Shown: positions 7,291 through 17,714, counted from the first letter of the stretch. The stretch: DNA of 46,869 nucleotides from Anaerostipes sp. (GCA_028697725.1 JAQVEG010000019.1:1-46869); one strand, 5' to 3'. The notes: a model not told the origin generated them from the letters alone. Translations and numbers: made by a program.

Positions 7291-10098
7291 TTAAACCATT
7301 TTAGGATTTTCACAAATAAAATGATACAGAATTTGGAACATTTGCTTTGGTTCAATTGGCTTTGCAAGATGTGCATTCATGCCAGCATCTAAGCTCTTTT
7401 TCACGTCCTCATCAAAAGCATTTGCTGTTATTGCAATAATCGGCACAGTTTTTGCATCTTCACGATCCGTTTCTCGAATTACTTTTGTTGCTGCAATCCC
7501 ATCCATAACTGGCATACGAATATCCATAAGAATCCCATCGTAGTAGTTAGGTTTCATCTTTCTAAACAAATCTACCGCCACTTGTCCATTTTCTGCATGT
7601 TCCACAAGGATACCCTTCTTTTCTAGTAACTTAGTCGCAATCTGCGTATTAAGTGGATGATCCTCACAGAGCAAAATACGTTTCCCTACAAGATAATCCT
7701 CCATAATTTCAGTTTTTAGTTCAGGAACTATCTGTTCCTTTGCGATATCAAATACAAGTTCTACTATAAATTCTGAACCGATTCCCTTTTCACTTTTAAC
7801 AGAAATAGTTCCACCCATAAGCTCCACGAGATTTTTTACAATTGCAAGTCCTAGCCCGGTTCCCCCGTAATTTGCAATTGTGGAATCATTTTCCTGCTCA
7901 AAGGGTTCAAAAATTCGAGGTAAAAATTCCTTGTCTATGCCTATGCCTGTATCCTTAATGACCAGCTTTGTTTTAATCTGATTTTCGCCCAAAAGGGTAC
8001 ATCCACCTCCAACTTCAACTGTACCATTTTCAGGAGTGAACTTAATAGCATTGGAAACCAAGTTAAAAAATATTTGCTGTACCCGCACTTTGTCTAAGTA
8101 CACCATAGAAGGTATCACTATACTCGGTACAGAAATCAGTTTTACATGTTTTTGCTCTGCATTCACTCTGACAACCTCAATCAGTTGATTGAAAAACGCA
8201 TCGATGTTCGTTGGTTCTCGGTTCAACACAATTTTGTTGCTTTCAATTTTGTTCATATCCAGTGTGTCATTTATAAGACTCAGTAGATAATGTGCTGATT
8301 CATCAATCTTAGATAGATTATCTGCAGCTTTAGGCAACAAGTTCTCAGAATCCAAAGTTAACTTCGTTAATCCAATAATTCCATTCATAGGGGTACGCAT
8401 ATCATGGCTCATTCTGGAAAGGAAATCACTTTTTGCAGTGTATGCCAGCTGCAATTTTACATTTCTCTTTTTATTGATACTACTATAAACTGCCATCATA
8501 ACCGTCAACATAATGAGCGACAAGAAGACTACCGTCACAATAATTATAAACATTGGATTATTGTTTATGATTTCCCTTAATCCACCATAATCCTTTTGAG
8601 ACAGTGCCAATGATAAATGGTTGTGAATGTCTTTTTGAGATGTACTTCGTACATACTTATTGATAATAGACAGCAGTTCACTTTTTTCAGTGTTAGGTAC
8701 ATAAAATCCTACTTCTCGGTTATATCCGGATAAATCTAAATAAAGAAGATTTTTGTGACTATTTTCTGAAGTATAATAATCTAAGGCATATCTGGTAGCA
8801 TACCCATAATCAACCTCGCCTCTATTTACTGCCTCAAGGCATTCTTCTATCGTATCATAATAGCGAACTTCTTTATATTTATAGCCAACAGAATCTGGCA
8901 CATTCCTTACAAGACCTAGAACACGTTGAGATTTTGCCTTTTTTTCTACAGACTTATTAAGAAACATGGTTAAATTTGCCTCAAGGTAAGGATCTGATAA
9001 TACAAGTCCATTCTCCTCCGCAAAGGTATTACTATGAGGCGGTCCCAGTATAATATCATACTTACCGTCAGTAATTTGTTTGTTAATATTTTGATCTTTA
9101 TCTGCCACATGATACTCAAACTTGATACCAGATTTCTTGCCAATATCCTTTAATATGGAAACTGACATTCCACACAACTTACCCTTTTTATCTACAAATG
9201 AAAAGGGTGCATAGTTAGGTGACAAAAGGACTCGAATCTTAGGGTTTTTGGCTACATATGCAGCCTCTGTCTCTGACAATGAAAAATCTCCAATTGTATT
9301 GATAAAATATTTTGAACGCAGCCTGCTTTCAAAGTATGGATCTGTAATATGAATTTTCTTAATGGCATCATCCAGCTCTTTTATTAATTCTTCATTTCCC
9401 TTGCCTGCAGCAAAATAAAATGGACGAGGTGCAAACTGTGCAATTTGTTTTAAATCAGGAAGAAATTCTAGTGAAACCTTGAGCATAGCATCTGCACTCC
9501 CATTTTTCAAAGCTTCAATCTGCTCATCTGTGGTATTACAATTAACATATTTGTAGTTGAGCTTCATTTCTTTTGCAAATTCGTCAAGCTCTGAATTACG
9601 AGTGCTGGCAGTTTTAATAACTGCAATTTTCAATGGTTTCTTCTGCATAAAGTTAGTTTCTGTTATGTCAAGATTAGTATCTAAAACCTCCAAGGTGGTA
9701 TACACCAATCCATAATTATTCTTAGGATAAAGAAACATCTGTTCCAGCGCTTCACTTTTTAGCATAGTACCCATCAAATCCACTTCACCTGTCTGAATTG
9801 ATTTTAAACCTTTGAGTAATTGATCGTTTAGACTCATGTTTGGATAGGTTTTGTATTCAAGCTTCCAGTTTGCAAATTCTGCAACTTTTCTTAAATAGTC
9901 ATAGGAATAGCCGTTAAAATTACCGTTTTCATCTATTTGGGTCAGATATTTTTGTTCTGGATATGCTACTTTCACAACACGCTGTTTATTCCCTTTTTTT
10001 GTTTCCCCTGCAAAAGTAGAAACAGAAAGGAAAGGAAAGCTTATTGCAATGACCAGAATAACAGCGATGATTCTTTTTATTTTAGTCATCGGTTTCAT
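7291..10098 (-). CDS. BvgS/EvgS-like hybrid kinase with two periplasmic-binding-type sensor domains
   Basis: A 935-aa membrane kinase. A signal peptide (residues ~1-30, ending in STFAG) is followed by two tandem SBP_bac_3 (Venus flytrap) domains, roughly 38-265 and 285-515, a membrane helix (~535-555), HisKA (MSHDMRTP, H565), HATPase_c (NLVSNAIKF, DTGIGID, GTGLGLA) and a receiver (LMDIRMP, D859). These sensors usually bind amino acids or other small solutes outside the cell. ATG at 10098 is chosen: AGGAGAAAGG precedes it and the signal peptide follows at once, whereas the longer frame adds 40 non-hydrophobic residues. It overlaps the end of the upstream kinase by 17 bp. Unlike BvgS it has no HPt domain, so the phosphate's next partner is unknown. 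Confidence 0.92.
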   Translation of the reverse strand: MKPMTKIKRIIAVILVIAISFPFLSVSTFAGETKKGNKQRVVKVAYPEQKYLTQIDENGNFNGYSYDYLRKVAEFANWKLEYKTYPNMSLNDQLLKGLKSIQTGEVDLMGTMLKSEALEQMFLYPKNNYGLVYTTLEVLDTNLDITETNFMQKKPLKIAVIKTASTRNSELDEFAKEMKLNYKYVNCNTTDEQIEALKNGSADAMLKVSLEFLPDLKQIAQFAPRPFYFAAGKGNEELIKELDDAIKKIHITDPYFESRLRSKYFINTIGDFSLSETEAAYVAKNPKIRVLLSPNYAPFSFVDKKGKLCGMSVSILKDIGKKSGIKFEYHVADKDQNINKQITDGKYDIILGPPHSNTFAEENGLVLSDPYLEANLTMFLNKSVEKKAKSQRVLGLVRNVPDSVGYKYKEVRYYDTIEECLEAVNRGEVDYGYATRYALDYYTSENSHKNLLYLDLSGYNREVGFYVPNTEKSELLSIINKYVRSTSQKDIHNHLSLALSQKDYGGLREIINNNPMFIIIVTVVFLSLIMLTVMMAVYSSINKKRNVKLQLAYTAKSDFLSRMSHDMRTPMNGIIGLTKLTLDSENLLPKAADNLSKIDESAHYLLSLINDTLDMNKIESNKIVLNREPTNIDAFFNQLIEVVRVNAEQKHVKLISVPSIVIPSMVYLDKVRVQQIFFNLVSNAIKFTPENGTVEVGGGCTLLGENQIKTKLVIKDTGIGIDKEFLPRIFEPFEQENDSTIANYGGTGLGLAIVKNLVELMGGTISVKSEKGIGSEFIVELVFDIAKEQIVPELKTEIMEDYLVGKRILLCEDHPLNTQIATKLLEKKGILVEHAENGQVAVDLFRKMKPNYYDGILMDIRMPVMDGIAATKVIRETDREDAKTVPIIAITANAFDEDVKKSLDAGMNAHLAKPIEPKQMFQILYHFICENPKMV

Positions 10099-13000
10099 CC
10101 TTTCTCCTAAAAATAAAATCATACAGGGTCTGAAACATTTGTTTTGGTTCAATTGGTTTTGCAAGATGGGCATCCATTCCTGCTGCTTTTGATTTTTGAA
10201 TATCATCGTCAAAAGCATTGGCTGTCATGGCAATAATCGGTATACTTTTAGAAGTTTCTTTACTCATATGGCGTATGGCATTTGTAGCCTGTAAACCGTC
10301 CATTTGAGGCATACGAATATCCATTAAAATGGCATCGTAATATCCAGGAGGTGTTTTTGCATACATTTCAACTGCACGCACTCCATTTTCTGCATGTTCA
10401 ATCATAAAGCCTTTACGTTCTAAAAGTCTTCTGGCAACCTCCACATTTAGCGGGTGATCTTCTACTAAAAGAAGTCTCTTTCCTTCAAAGTTAAAGTCTT
10501 CCTTTAATTCTGTATCTGATTCTTCCTGTCGTTCGTCAAATGCTTTTTCAAAAGCAGAGATAAGAGATGATTTAAACATAGGCTTGCTCATCATCAGATT
10601 GACACCTGCCAATTTTGCTTCATGTTCAATGGCAGCCCAATCATAAGCAGTCATAATAATAATTGTAACATCTGGGCCGACAATTTCACGAATACGTCTT
10701 GCAGTTTCAATACCATCCATCTCAGGCATTTTCCAGTCTATTAAAACAAGGTCAAAATACTCTTTATTATCCCATTTCTTCCTTACCATATCCACTGCTT
10801 TTTTACCACTGTCTACCCATTCTGATTTAACGCCGATTTCCTTTAAGGTAATTATCGCCTGCTGGCAAACAATAACATCATCATCAACTACAAGTGCTTT
10901 CAATTCCGCAAAATTGTAGTGATGTTTCTTGGCATATCTTGTCTTTGTTTCTTCTGTAATACCAAGCTTGACATCCACAGTAAACTCAGAACCAGCATTT
11001 TTAATGCTACGCACAGTAATCGTTCCATCCATCATAGCAACCAAGTTCTTACATATTGCAAGACCTAAACCGGTTCCTCCATACATAGCAGTGGTTCCTG
11101 AATGTTCTTGTGAAAACGGTTCAAACAAATGAGGGATATATTCCTCTGCAATACCACAGCCCGTATCATTAATAACAAATCGTATTACCGCATCGTTCTT
11201 TGCTTTTTTTATCTGTCGAACACTAATGGACACTTTCCCATGCTCAGGTGTAAACTTAATTGCATTGGACAATATGTTAATAATTATTTGCTGGAGCTTC
11301 ATGGCGTCTCCGATATAATAATCTTCAACACTGGAGTCTACAATATTTTCATAATCAATATTTTTTGCACCGGCTTGGGTGTAACAGATTGAATTGACTC
11401 CATTTAAAAATTCATCAAATGGAATTTTTTCTTTTTTCAGCAACATCTTGCCGCTTTCAATTCTGTTCATATCCAATATATCGTTAATCAACGAAAGTAA
11501 AAATCGAGAGGAAATACCAATTTTACCAATACAGTCCATGACTTGATCATCATCTCCTATAGATTGTGCTGCAATGGTTGACATCCCAATAATCGCATTC
11601 ATTGGTGTACGAATTTCATGACTCATACGTGAAAGGAAGTCGCTCTTTGCACTATTTGCCTGCTCTGCAGCAAGAAGTGCTGTTTGCAGCATATTATGCT
11701 GCTGCTTTTGCTGATTAAACAAATCTGTGACATCACTACGTGTAATAATAACCTGTTGGCTTAGCTTATCCAAATAGGCATACTGTACTCTTTTTTGACG
11801 TACACTGCCGTCAGGATGTAAAATTCCACAAGATATAGAATAAATATTTTTCTTTTCAAGATTTTCTTTTATGGTTTCAGGCATCATTTCATGGTTGATC
11901 CGCTCTACATCCTCTGGAACTACAATTTTATCATTGGTTCTCTTAAGAGATTTTACATAATCATCACTTTCCTCCTCAGGTAATGGTCCATTCTCTGTAT
12001 TTCCAAGATACATTTTATATTTGTTATTTTTCAAATCCACATACGCAACATAGTCATGCTCAATTTTAGAAACAACTTGAATAATACCTTCTTTAATCTT
12101 TTCCTCGTTAATGTCGTAGGTATACATAAAGGACATAACGTCTTTGCTTTGCTGATTTTGGTATGACTTTACAGTAGTTTTTACCCAAATAATACTTCCG
12201 TCTTGTTCCTTCCGCTGATACTTAAAAGAGAATTGTGTCTGTCCCTTTTCGAATGCTTTCAGCACACGATCACGATTCAGCATATGACGCATCTTCTCTT
12301 TTTGTTCTTCTGTAAGAGCTGTTTCAGCCATGGTATTTGTCCCACTGGTGTAAGAAGATCCATCCTTTAAAACACCCACATTGTCTTTTGCAATATAAGA
12401 TTCAATAACATCCTGTGTAATATTAGAACGTGCCTTTGCAAGGAGGTTTTCATCTTGAATTGCTTTAGAATATTCTAATTCTTCATTGTATCGTTGTTCT
12501 GACATCTTTATTGCTGTTACGTCCTTACCTACTGCATAGGCATAAACAGGCTGTCCGTTTTTGTCAAAGACATTTGTATAATCAATATGTTCACACCACC
12601 ATCCCTTTGCATCAGTGGTACGAAACCAAATATCGGCAGAACAAGTTTTAACTCCCTGCTCAAGCTTCTTGTATATTTCTACAAAATCCTTGACAGAATC
12701 TTGATGAACATAACCTGATTGAATAATGGAATTTGGCACATCTGGTACTACTTCATCATGTCCATGCCGAGTTTTTGAAGCAGAAGTCTGAATAATTTCT
12801 TTCTTTTTAAGATCATAAGCCCAAAAACACACATCCGAGTTCTCAGTAGCAATACGGAATCTTTCTTCACTGAGTCGTAGGGACTCCTCCATTTTCTTCT
12901 GTTTGGTAATGTCCATAACCACTCCATCCATAATGGTTCTTCCAGAGTCTGTTACAAATTTTCCACTACAAAGAATATAACGAAGGTTACCTTTTCCAGT

Positions 13001-13318
13001 AATCACACGCATTACCCACTCTGCATAGTCTTCACCTGCAGCCAGGGTATCGTTGACTGTCTGCATCACCATTGGAAGATCCTCGGGATGCACATATTCA
13101 GTGCAATGATTGTGAATGCGCTCAGCCATGCTTTCCCTCGTATATTCATGGATACTAAAATATTGATCATTTCCATAAAGCAAGGTAAAATATTCATCCA
13201 CCTCAACAGTAAAAACACCACCAAGACGAGAAGCACGATACAGATCCAGCTCGCGCTGACATTCGTTTTCATTCAATTGATCTGTATTTTTTAATTTGTT
13301 ATCTATCATTTCACTCAT
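10082..13318 (-). CDS. PAS-rich hybrid histidine kinase with two receiver domains
   Basis: A 1078-aa protein without clear membrane segments. Order: PAS fold (~30-145), second PAS/PAC (~150-275, with KGWWCEHIDYT), then the B and C input modules (~300-540, ending SDVTDLF), HisKA (MSHEIRTP, H567), HATPase_c (NILSNAIKF, DTGCGIA, GTGLGLA), a first receiver (LVVDDD, D861 in LIDWKMPEMDG) and a second receiver (LLVEDH, D1000 in LMDIRMPQMDG). The start ATG overlaps the upstream stop in ATGAGTGA, so translation is probably coupled. AAGGAGG lies 11 nt before it. The double receiver suggests an intramolecular relay, but the HPt step that normally links receivers is not seen here. Confidence 0.92.
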   Translation of the reverse strand: MSEMIDNKLKNTDQLNENECQRELDLYRASRLGGVFTVEVDEYFTLLYGNDQYFSIHEYTRESMAERIHNHCTEYVHPEDLPMVMQTVNDTLAAGEDYAEWVMRVITGKGNLRYILCSGKFVTDSGRTIMDGVVMDITKQKKMEESLRLSEERFRIATENSDVCFWAYDLKKKEIIQTSASKTRHGHDEVVPDVPNSIIQSGYVHQDSVKDFVEIYKKLEQGVKTCSADIWFRTTDAKGWWCEHIDYTNVFDKNGQPVYAYAVGKDVTAIKMSEQRYNEELEYSKAIQDENLLAKARSNITQDVIESYIAKDNVGVLKDGSSYTSGTNTMAETALTEEQKEKMRHMLNRDRVLKAFEKGQTQFSFKYQRKEQDGSIIWVKTTVKSYQNQQSKDVMSFMYTYDINEEKIKEGIIQVVSKIEHDYVAYVDLKNNKYKMYLGNTENGPLPEEESDDYVKSLKRTNDKIVVPEDVERINHEMMPETIKENLEKKNIYSISCGILHPDGSVRQKRVQYAYLDKLSQQVIITRSDVTDLFNQQKQQHNMLQTALLAAEQANSAKSDFLSRMSHEIRTPMNAIIGMSTIAAQSIGDDDQVMDCIGKIGISSRFLLSLINDILDMNRIESGKMLLKKEKIPFDEFLNGVNSICYTQAGAKNIDYENIVDSSVEDYYIGDAMKLQQIIINILSNAIKFTPEHGKVSISVRQIKKAKNDAVIRFVINDTGCGIAEEYIPHLFEPFSQEHSGTTAMYGGTGLGLAICKNLVAMMDGTITVRSIKNAGSEFTVDVKLGITEETKTRYAKKHHYNFAELKALVVDDDVIVCQQAIITLKEIGVKSEWVDSGKKAVDMVRKKWDNKEYFDLVLIDWKMPEMDGIETARRIREIVGPDVTIIIMTAYDWAAIEHEAKLAGVNLMMSKPMFKSSLISAFEKAFDERQEESDTELKEDFNFEGKRLLLVEDHPLNVEVARRLLERKGFMIEHAENGVRAVEMYAKTPPGYYDAILMDIRMPQMDGLQATNAIRHMSKETSKSIPIIAMTANAFDDDIQKSKAAGMDAHLAKPIEPKQMFQTLYDFIFRRKDETDD

Positions 13319-16300
13319 TCTCTTTCTTTTCCTCCTTATTCTCATAAATAAATGAGTAAAGTGTACGGTATAGCAGCTCTGGGTCAATAGGTTTCGACAA
13401 ATGTGCATTCATACCTACTTTTTTCGTTTTATCTTGATCTTCCACAAAGGCATCTGCTGTCATCGCAATAATAGGAATTGATTTTGCATCTGCTTTTTCC
13501 ATATTTCGTATTCGCTTTGTTGCCTCAAGACCGCCCATAACCGGCATCCGCACATCCATAAGGATTGCATCATAGAAAAACGGAGCGTTTTGCGAAAACT
13601 TTTGTACAGCCTGACTACCATCGGCAGCCACTTCTACAATACATCCCTTTCTCTCAAGAAGGCGCTTGGCAACCACAACATTCAATTTATTATCTTCAAC
13701 CAAAAGGAGATGTACTCCAGATAAATCTGTTTCAAAACAACTAGATCTGTTTTCTTTCTCTTCATCCAATTTGGCTATGGAAACATAAAGATCCACTACA
13801 AATTCTGTGCCCTTTCCAATGGTGCTGTATACACTAACAGACCCTTTCATGGATTCTACTAGATTCTTAACGATTGTAAGTCCCAATCCTGTACCCTGTT
13901 GGATAAAATTTGTATCTCGATTCTCCTGGTAAAATGGCTCAAACAGATACTTTTGAAACTCATTGCTCATACCTATCCCATTGTCACGAACTATAAATCG
14001 CATTCCGTATTTTCCATCACGATTTGGAATCTGTTCACAAAGAAATCTAATTTGTCCACCTTCTGGTGTAAATTTAACCGCATTGGACAACAAATTGAAA
14101 AAAATCTGGGTAAAACGCAGCTTATCTGTAAGAATACATTTAATTTTGCAAGTTGACTTTATTGAAAAATCAATATGTTTTGCCTCTATCAATGGAAGGA
14201 TGACCGTTTCTATATTTTTCTTAAACTCTTTCATTGTAAATGGTTCTTCATATAATCTGATTTTTCCACTTTCGATTTTGCTCAAATCAAGAATATCATT
14301 AATAAGTCCCAACAAAAAGTGGCTGGAAGAATCAATATTGCTTAAATACTCAGTGGTCTTAGGGGGATTATCTTCATCTCTGGCAAGTTCGGTCATACCA
14401 ATAATTGCATTCATTGGTGTTCGGATATCATGACTCATACGTGCTAAAAAGTCTGATTTTGCAAGATTGGCCTGCTTTGCGGAAATCAAAGCCTGTTCCA
14501 ACTCTTTTTGATGCCGTATTTGCTCGTTATATATACTGGTTACATCAATTCTAGTCATAAGATATACTTTTCTCTCCATACTAATTAGAGTAAGCTGCAG
14601 TTGTTTACGGCGAATGTGACCGTATTTATCCCTCATATTAAAATCAAATTTATGTGCTTTTCCATTGGCGATATTTTTAAGAACATTAGAAATTCTGCAC
14701 TCTTCAAGCACCCGTTCAACATCTTCTTCACAGACAAACTGTCTAATTAATATTTCATTTTGTTTCTCAAATTCTTCATGTTCTGTAAAAATTCTCTCTC
14801 CTGCGTTAACAGTATAATCAACTGCCTCATTTCTTGAACCATCCACCACAACAAAAAAGTCATAATCCGTTTTGGCAATGGTTTCCATGATAGATTTCAT
14901 TACATTTTCATCTGTAGTATCATTGGCAACAATAAAAGCATAAATATCTTTTGTTTCCGGATTTTTCATCAAATGAACATTATATTCAATCCAATAAACT
15001 TTACTAGTATCAAAAACACGAGTAAATTCCATGGAAAGAGAATAATCCCCACGATTAAAATAACTAAGTAAAGACCGACGATTAAATGTAGCTTTGTATT
15101 CTTCTTTGTTTTTTTTGCCAGTAATATAGTCCACAGTTTTGGAAAAATAAAAATCCGCATCATTACTATCTATTAATTCAGTCAACACACGAAACTGACT
15201 TTCTCCGTCAACAATTGTATTTTGCGTCAAATTAATTTTCAAGGAATCGATAAGAGTTCGCTGCAAAGCAGAACGATAGGACATTTCCTCGTCAAATTTC
15301 TTAATTGCCTCTTTTTCACGAGTCACATCTCTGCCGGCTCCAAACGCCTTAACAGGTATCCCGTTTTCATCAAATACCGCTGTATAAATAACACGCTCAC
15401 ACCACCAGCCTGCTTCGTCTGTTGTTTTATACCAGATATCTTCCGTCACTTCCTTTTCGCCTTTTTTTAGTCGTTCAAAAATACTGTGAAATGTTTGAAG
15501 ACTATCCTCTCTAACATATCCATTTTCTACCGTTGACTGAATATAGTTTTCAACTGAAAAACAATTCTGCTTAATTCTAGACGAATTCGATATAACTGTG
15601 AGTATATCCTTTTGAATATCATATTCCCATACGTTAATTCCTGAACTTTTGATTGCCACCTGATAACGCAATTGCTGTTCTTTCTGGGCTTCTTCGATAC
15701 TTTTCATTTCATCAACATCGGTATATACAGCATAAAAGGTAGGATTTCCATAGTCACTGCTTAAATAGGTACAACGAAGATTAACCCAACGAGGTTTTCC
15801 ACTTTTTGTGTTAATGCGATATGTTAATTCCAAATTGGACTGATTCTTCACCGCATTTCTTAAGGTTTCTTCCAGCAAAGAAACATCCTCTTTATACGTA
15901 AGCGCACTGGCATTATTACGGCAAATTCGTTCACGCTCTTCTCTTGAATGACCTGACAATTCACATAATCCATCACTGTAAAACATGGTTTTTATCTGAT
16001 TATCATCAATTTCATACAATGCAATACCACCAGGTACAGTATTGATTAAGGTACGATAATTATTGAGTGCCTCTTCTTCCTTTCTCATCAGTATCTGCAT
16101 CTCATTCTTTGCCTGAATCAGCTGCTCTTGCACCTTTCGCTCTTTCGTAACATCAGTATAGCTGACATAACAAAGCTTTGTACCATCTGGCTGGTCTATG
16201 ACAATCCCATTGAGATAAATCCAGATATATTCCTTTTTGCAGTCATTCATCACGCGATATGTATGACTTACCGGTGTAGATGTTTGAACTGCGGCGTTCA

Positions 16301-17642
16301 TCTTCGCCTGAAGTTCGTCAATATCGTCTGGATGTACATTTAGGTAGTTTGTTTTTCGCTTTATAGATGCCATATTTTCATCGGAATATCCAAATATCTC
16401 ATAGAATGCTTGATTATGAACAAGAGGACGGATTCCCTTTTGATTCACAAGATACAAACACATACCACCAGGCACATGCTCAATTACAGAGGAAAGCTGT
16501 GCCATTAATTCCTTGTTTTTCTTCTCTACTATCCTGCGGTGTGTCACATCTTCAATATATTCAACATGGGCTTCAATTCCATTCCAGTCAGTTAATTTCC
16601 CCCTCAATCGATAAGTTTTTTCATTAAACGGATATGGAAAATCTCTATCCAAAAATTCATCATAGTGCATGGATCCTATTTTGCAGAATTCACAAGGAGA
16701 GGTCCGGTTAAACAAAAATTCATAGCACTTTTCCCCAGGAGCAACCTGACGCTCTTTTCCCATCAACTGGACACCTTTTTGATTGATATACAAAAGCTCA
16801 TAATTCTTTATGTCACTAACGTAGATTGCACTTTGGGATTCGTTTACCAGATTGGCATACAGTTGAGTCATTTTAGAAGATCTTTGATAAACAGCATGCA
16901 CAAGGAATCCCTCATCATCTTCCTCCAATAAAACTGCATTTAAATTAACCCACACAAGACCACCTTTCTTAAGGTAAATGCGATAGGCTATATCAATTGG
17001 CTCACCATTCTTTATAGCATCTGCTGCAATTGCAAATACACGAGCACGATCTTCTCCATATATAATTTTTGAGGGATCCTCCTTGGTATATGCTGCATAT
17101 TCCTCTCTTGTGTATCCACCCAAGGCTGCCACACCATCTGAAAAATACAAAGTTTCAAAATGGTCAGTCCAACGATAAATTGCAATCCCACCAGGAATGC
17201 TATTAATTAGATTATCCGCTTCCACCTTAGCTTTTTGGAGTGTTTCATTTAACCTTTGCTCTTTTTCTAGTGCAAAACGACCAAGCACATTTTGGATACG
17301 TGCTTTGATTACTCGTTCATCAGCTGGCTTTGAAATAAAATCTGCGGCTCCATTTTCCAAAGCTTCTAGCTGGTAGCTTTCCTCAGAAGTTACAGCAATA
17401 ATTGGGATAGAACTATATGCACTATCTTTCATCCATTTAAGCACCTCAATCCCATCCATTACTGGCATAATAATATCCAGCAAAATGACTGAAATATCTT
17501 TGCTGTGCTTACAGACGATATCAATTGCTTCTTTCCCATTTTCAGCATACAAAATACTGTATTCATCTGAAAAAGCAGCGGCTAGCGCTGCTCTATTTAT
17601 ATCAATGTCATCGACAATAAGCATGATTAATTTAGTATCCAT
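13311..17642 (-). CDS. giant multi-PAS hybrid histidine kinase with N- and C-terminal receivers
   Basis: A 1443-aa protein, first in a three-kinase operon. It opens with a receiver (LIVDDIDINRAALAAAF, D56 in LLDIIMPVMDG), then five PAS-type domains (~140-770), the B-C input module (~780-1010, ending IDVTSIY), HisKA (MSHDIRTP, H1071), HATPase_c (NLLSNAVKF, DNGIGMS, GTGLGLT) and a final receiver (D1363 in LMDVRMPVMGG, G replacing the usual D of MDG). The second PAS contains a cysteine cluster (KCYEF then PCEFCKIG) that could hold a metal or sense redox. No membrane helix is visible. ATG at 17642 is preceded by GAGGGG. The N-terminal receiver could let another kinase tune this one. Confidence 0.92.
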   Translation of the reverse strand: MDTKLIMLIVDDIDINRAALAAAFSDEYSILYAENGKEAIDIVCKHSKDISVILLDIIMPVMDGIEVLKWMKDSAYSSIPIIAVTSEESYQLEALENGAADFISKPADERVIKARIQNVLGRFALEKEQRLNETLQKAKVEADNLINSIPGGIAIYRWTDHFETLYFSDGVAALGGYTREEYAAYTKEDPSKIIYGEDRARVFAIAADAIKNGEPIDIAYRIYLKKGGLVWVNLNAVLLEEDDEGFLVHAVYQRSSKMTQLYANLVNESQSAIYVSDIKNYELLYINQKGVQLMGKERQVAPGEKCYEFLFNRTSPCEFCKIGSMHYDEFLDRDFPYPFNEKTYRLRGKLTDWNGIEAHVEYIEDVTHRRIVEKKNKELMAQLSSVIEHVPGGMCLYLVNQKGIRPLVHNQAFYEIFGYSDENMASIKRKTNYLNVHPDDIDELQAKMNAAVQTSTPVSHTYRVMNDCKKEYIWIYLNGIVIDQPDGTKLCYVSYTDVTKERKVQEQLIQAKNEMQILMRKEEEALNNYRTLINTVPGGIALYEIDDNQIKTMFYSDGLCELSGHSREERERICRNNASALTYKEDVSLLEETLRNAVKNQSNLELTYRINTKSGKPRWVNLRCTYLSSDYGNPTFYAVYTDVDEMKSIEEAQKEQQLRYQVAIKSSGINVWEYDIQKDILTVISNSSRIKQNCFSVENYIQSTVENGYVREDSLQTFHSIFERLKKGEKEVTEDIWYKTTDEAGWWCERVIYTAVFDENGIPVKAFGAGRDVTREKEAIKKFDEEMSYRSALQRTLIDSLKINLTQNTIVDGESQFRVLTELIDSNDADFYFSKTVDYITGKKNKEEYKATFNRRSLLSYFNRGDYSLSMEFTRVFDTSKVYWIEYNVHLMKNPETKDIYAFIVANDTTDENVMKSIMETIAKTDYDFFVVVDGSRNEAVDYTVNAGERIFTEHEEFEKQNEILIRQFVCEEDVERVLEECRISNVLKNIANGKAHKFDFNMRDKYGHIRRKQLQLTLISMERKVYLMTRIDVTSIYNEQIRHQKELEQALISAKQANLAKSDFLARMSHDIRTPMNAIIGMTELARDEDNPPKTTEYLSNIDSSSHFLLGLINDILDLSKIESGKIRLYEEPFTMKEFKKNIETVILPLIEAKHIDFSIKSTCKIKCILTDKLRFTQIFFNLLSNAVKFTPEGGQIRFLCEQIPNRDGKYGMRFIVRDNGIGMSNEFQKYLFEPFYQENRDTNFIQQGTGLGLTIVKNLVESMKGSVSVYSTIGKGTEFVVDLYVSIAKLDEEKENRSSCFETDLSGVHLLLVEDNKLNVVVAKRLLERKGCIVEVAADGSQAVQKFSQNAPFFYDAILMDVRMPVMGGLEATKRIRNMEKADAKSIPIIAMTADAFVEDQDKTKKVGMNAHLSKPIDPELLYRTLYSFIYENKEEKKENE

Positions 17643-17714
17643 ATAACTACCCCTCATCTCTAGTCATTTTGACAATTTCTTCTACCCCTTAAAATAATAT
17701 TTCTTCTTAAAAAT

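Noticed and set aside
10099..10218. N-terminal extension of the BvgS-like kinase
   Set aside because: It would overlap the previous kinase by 137 bp and put 40 residues before a clear signal peptide; AGGAGAAAGG supports the ATG at 10098.
13963..14433. 156-aa plus-strand open frame
   Set aside because: It lies antisense inside the kinase domain of the 1443-aa hybrid kinase, has no ribosome site and no recognisable motif.
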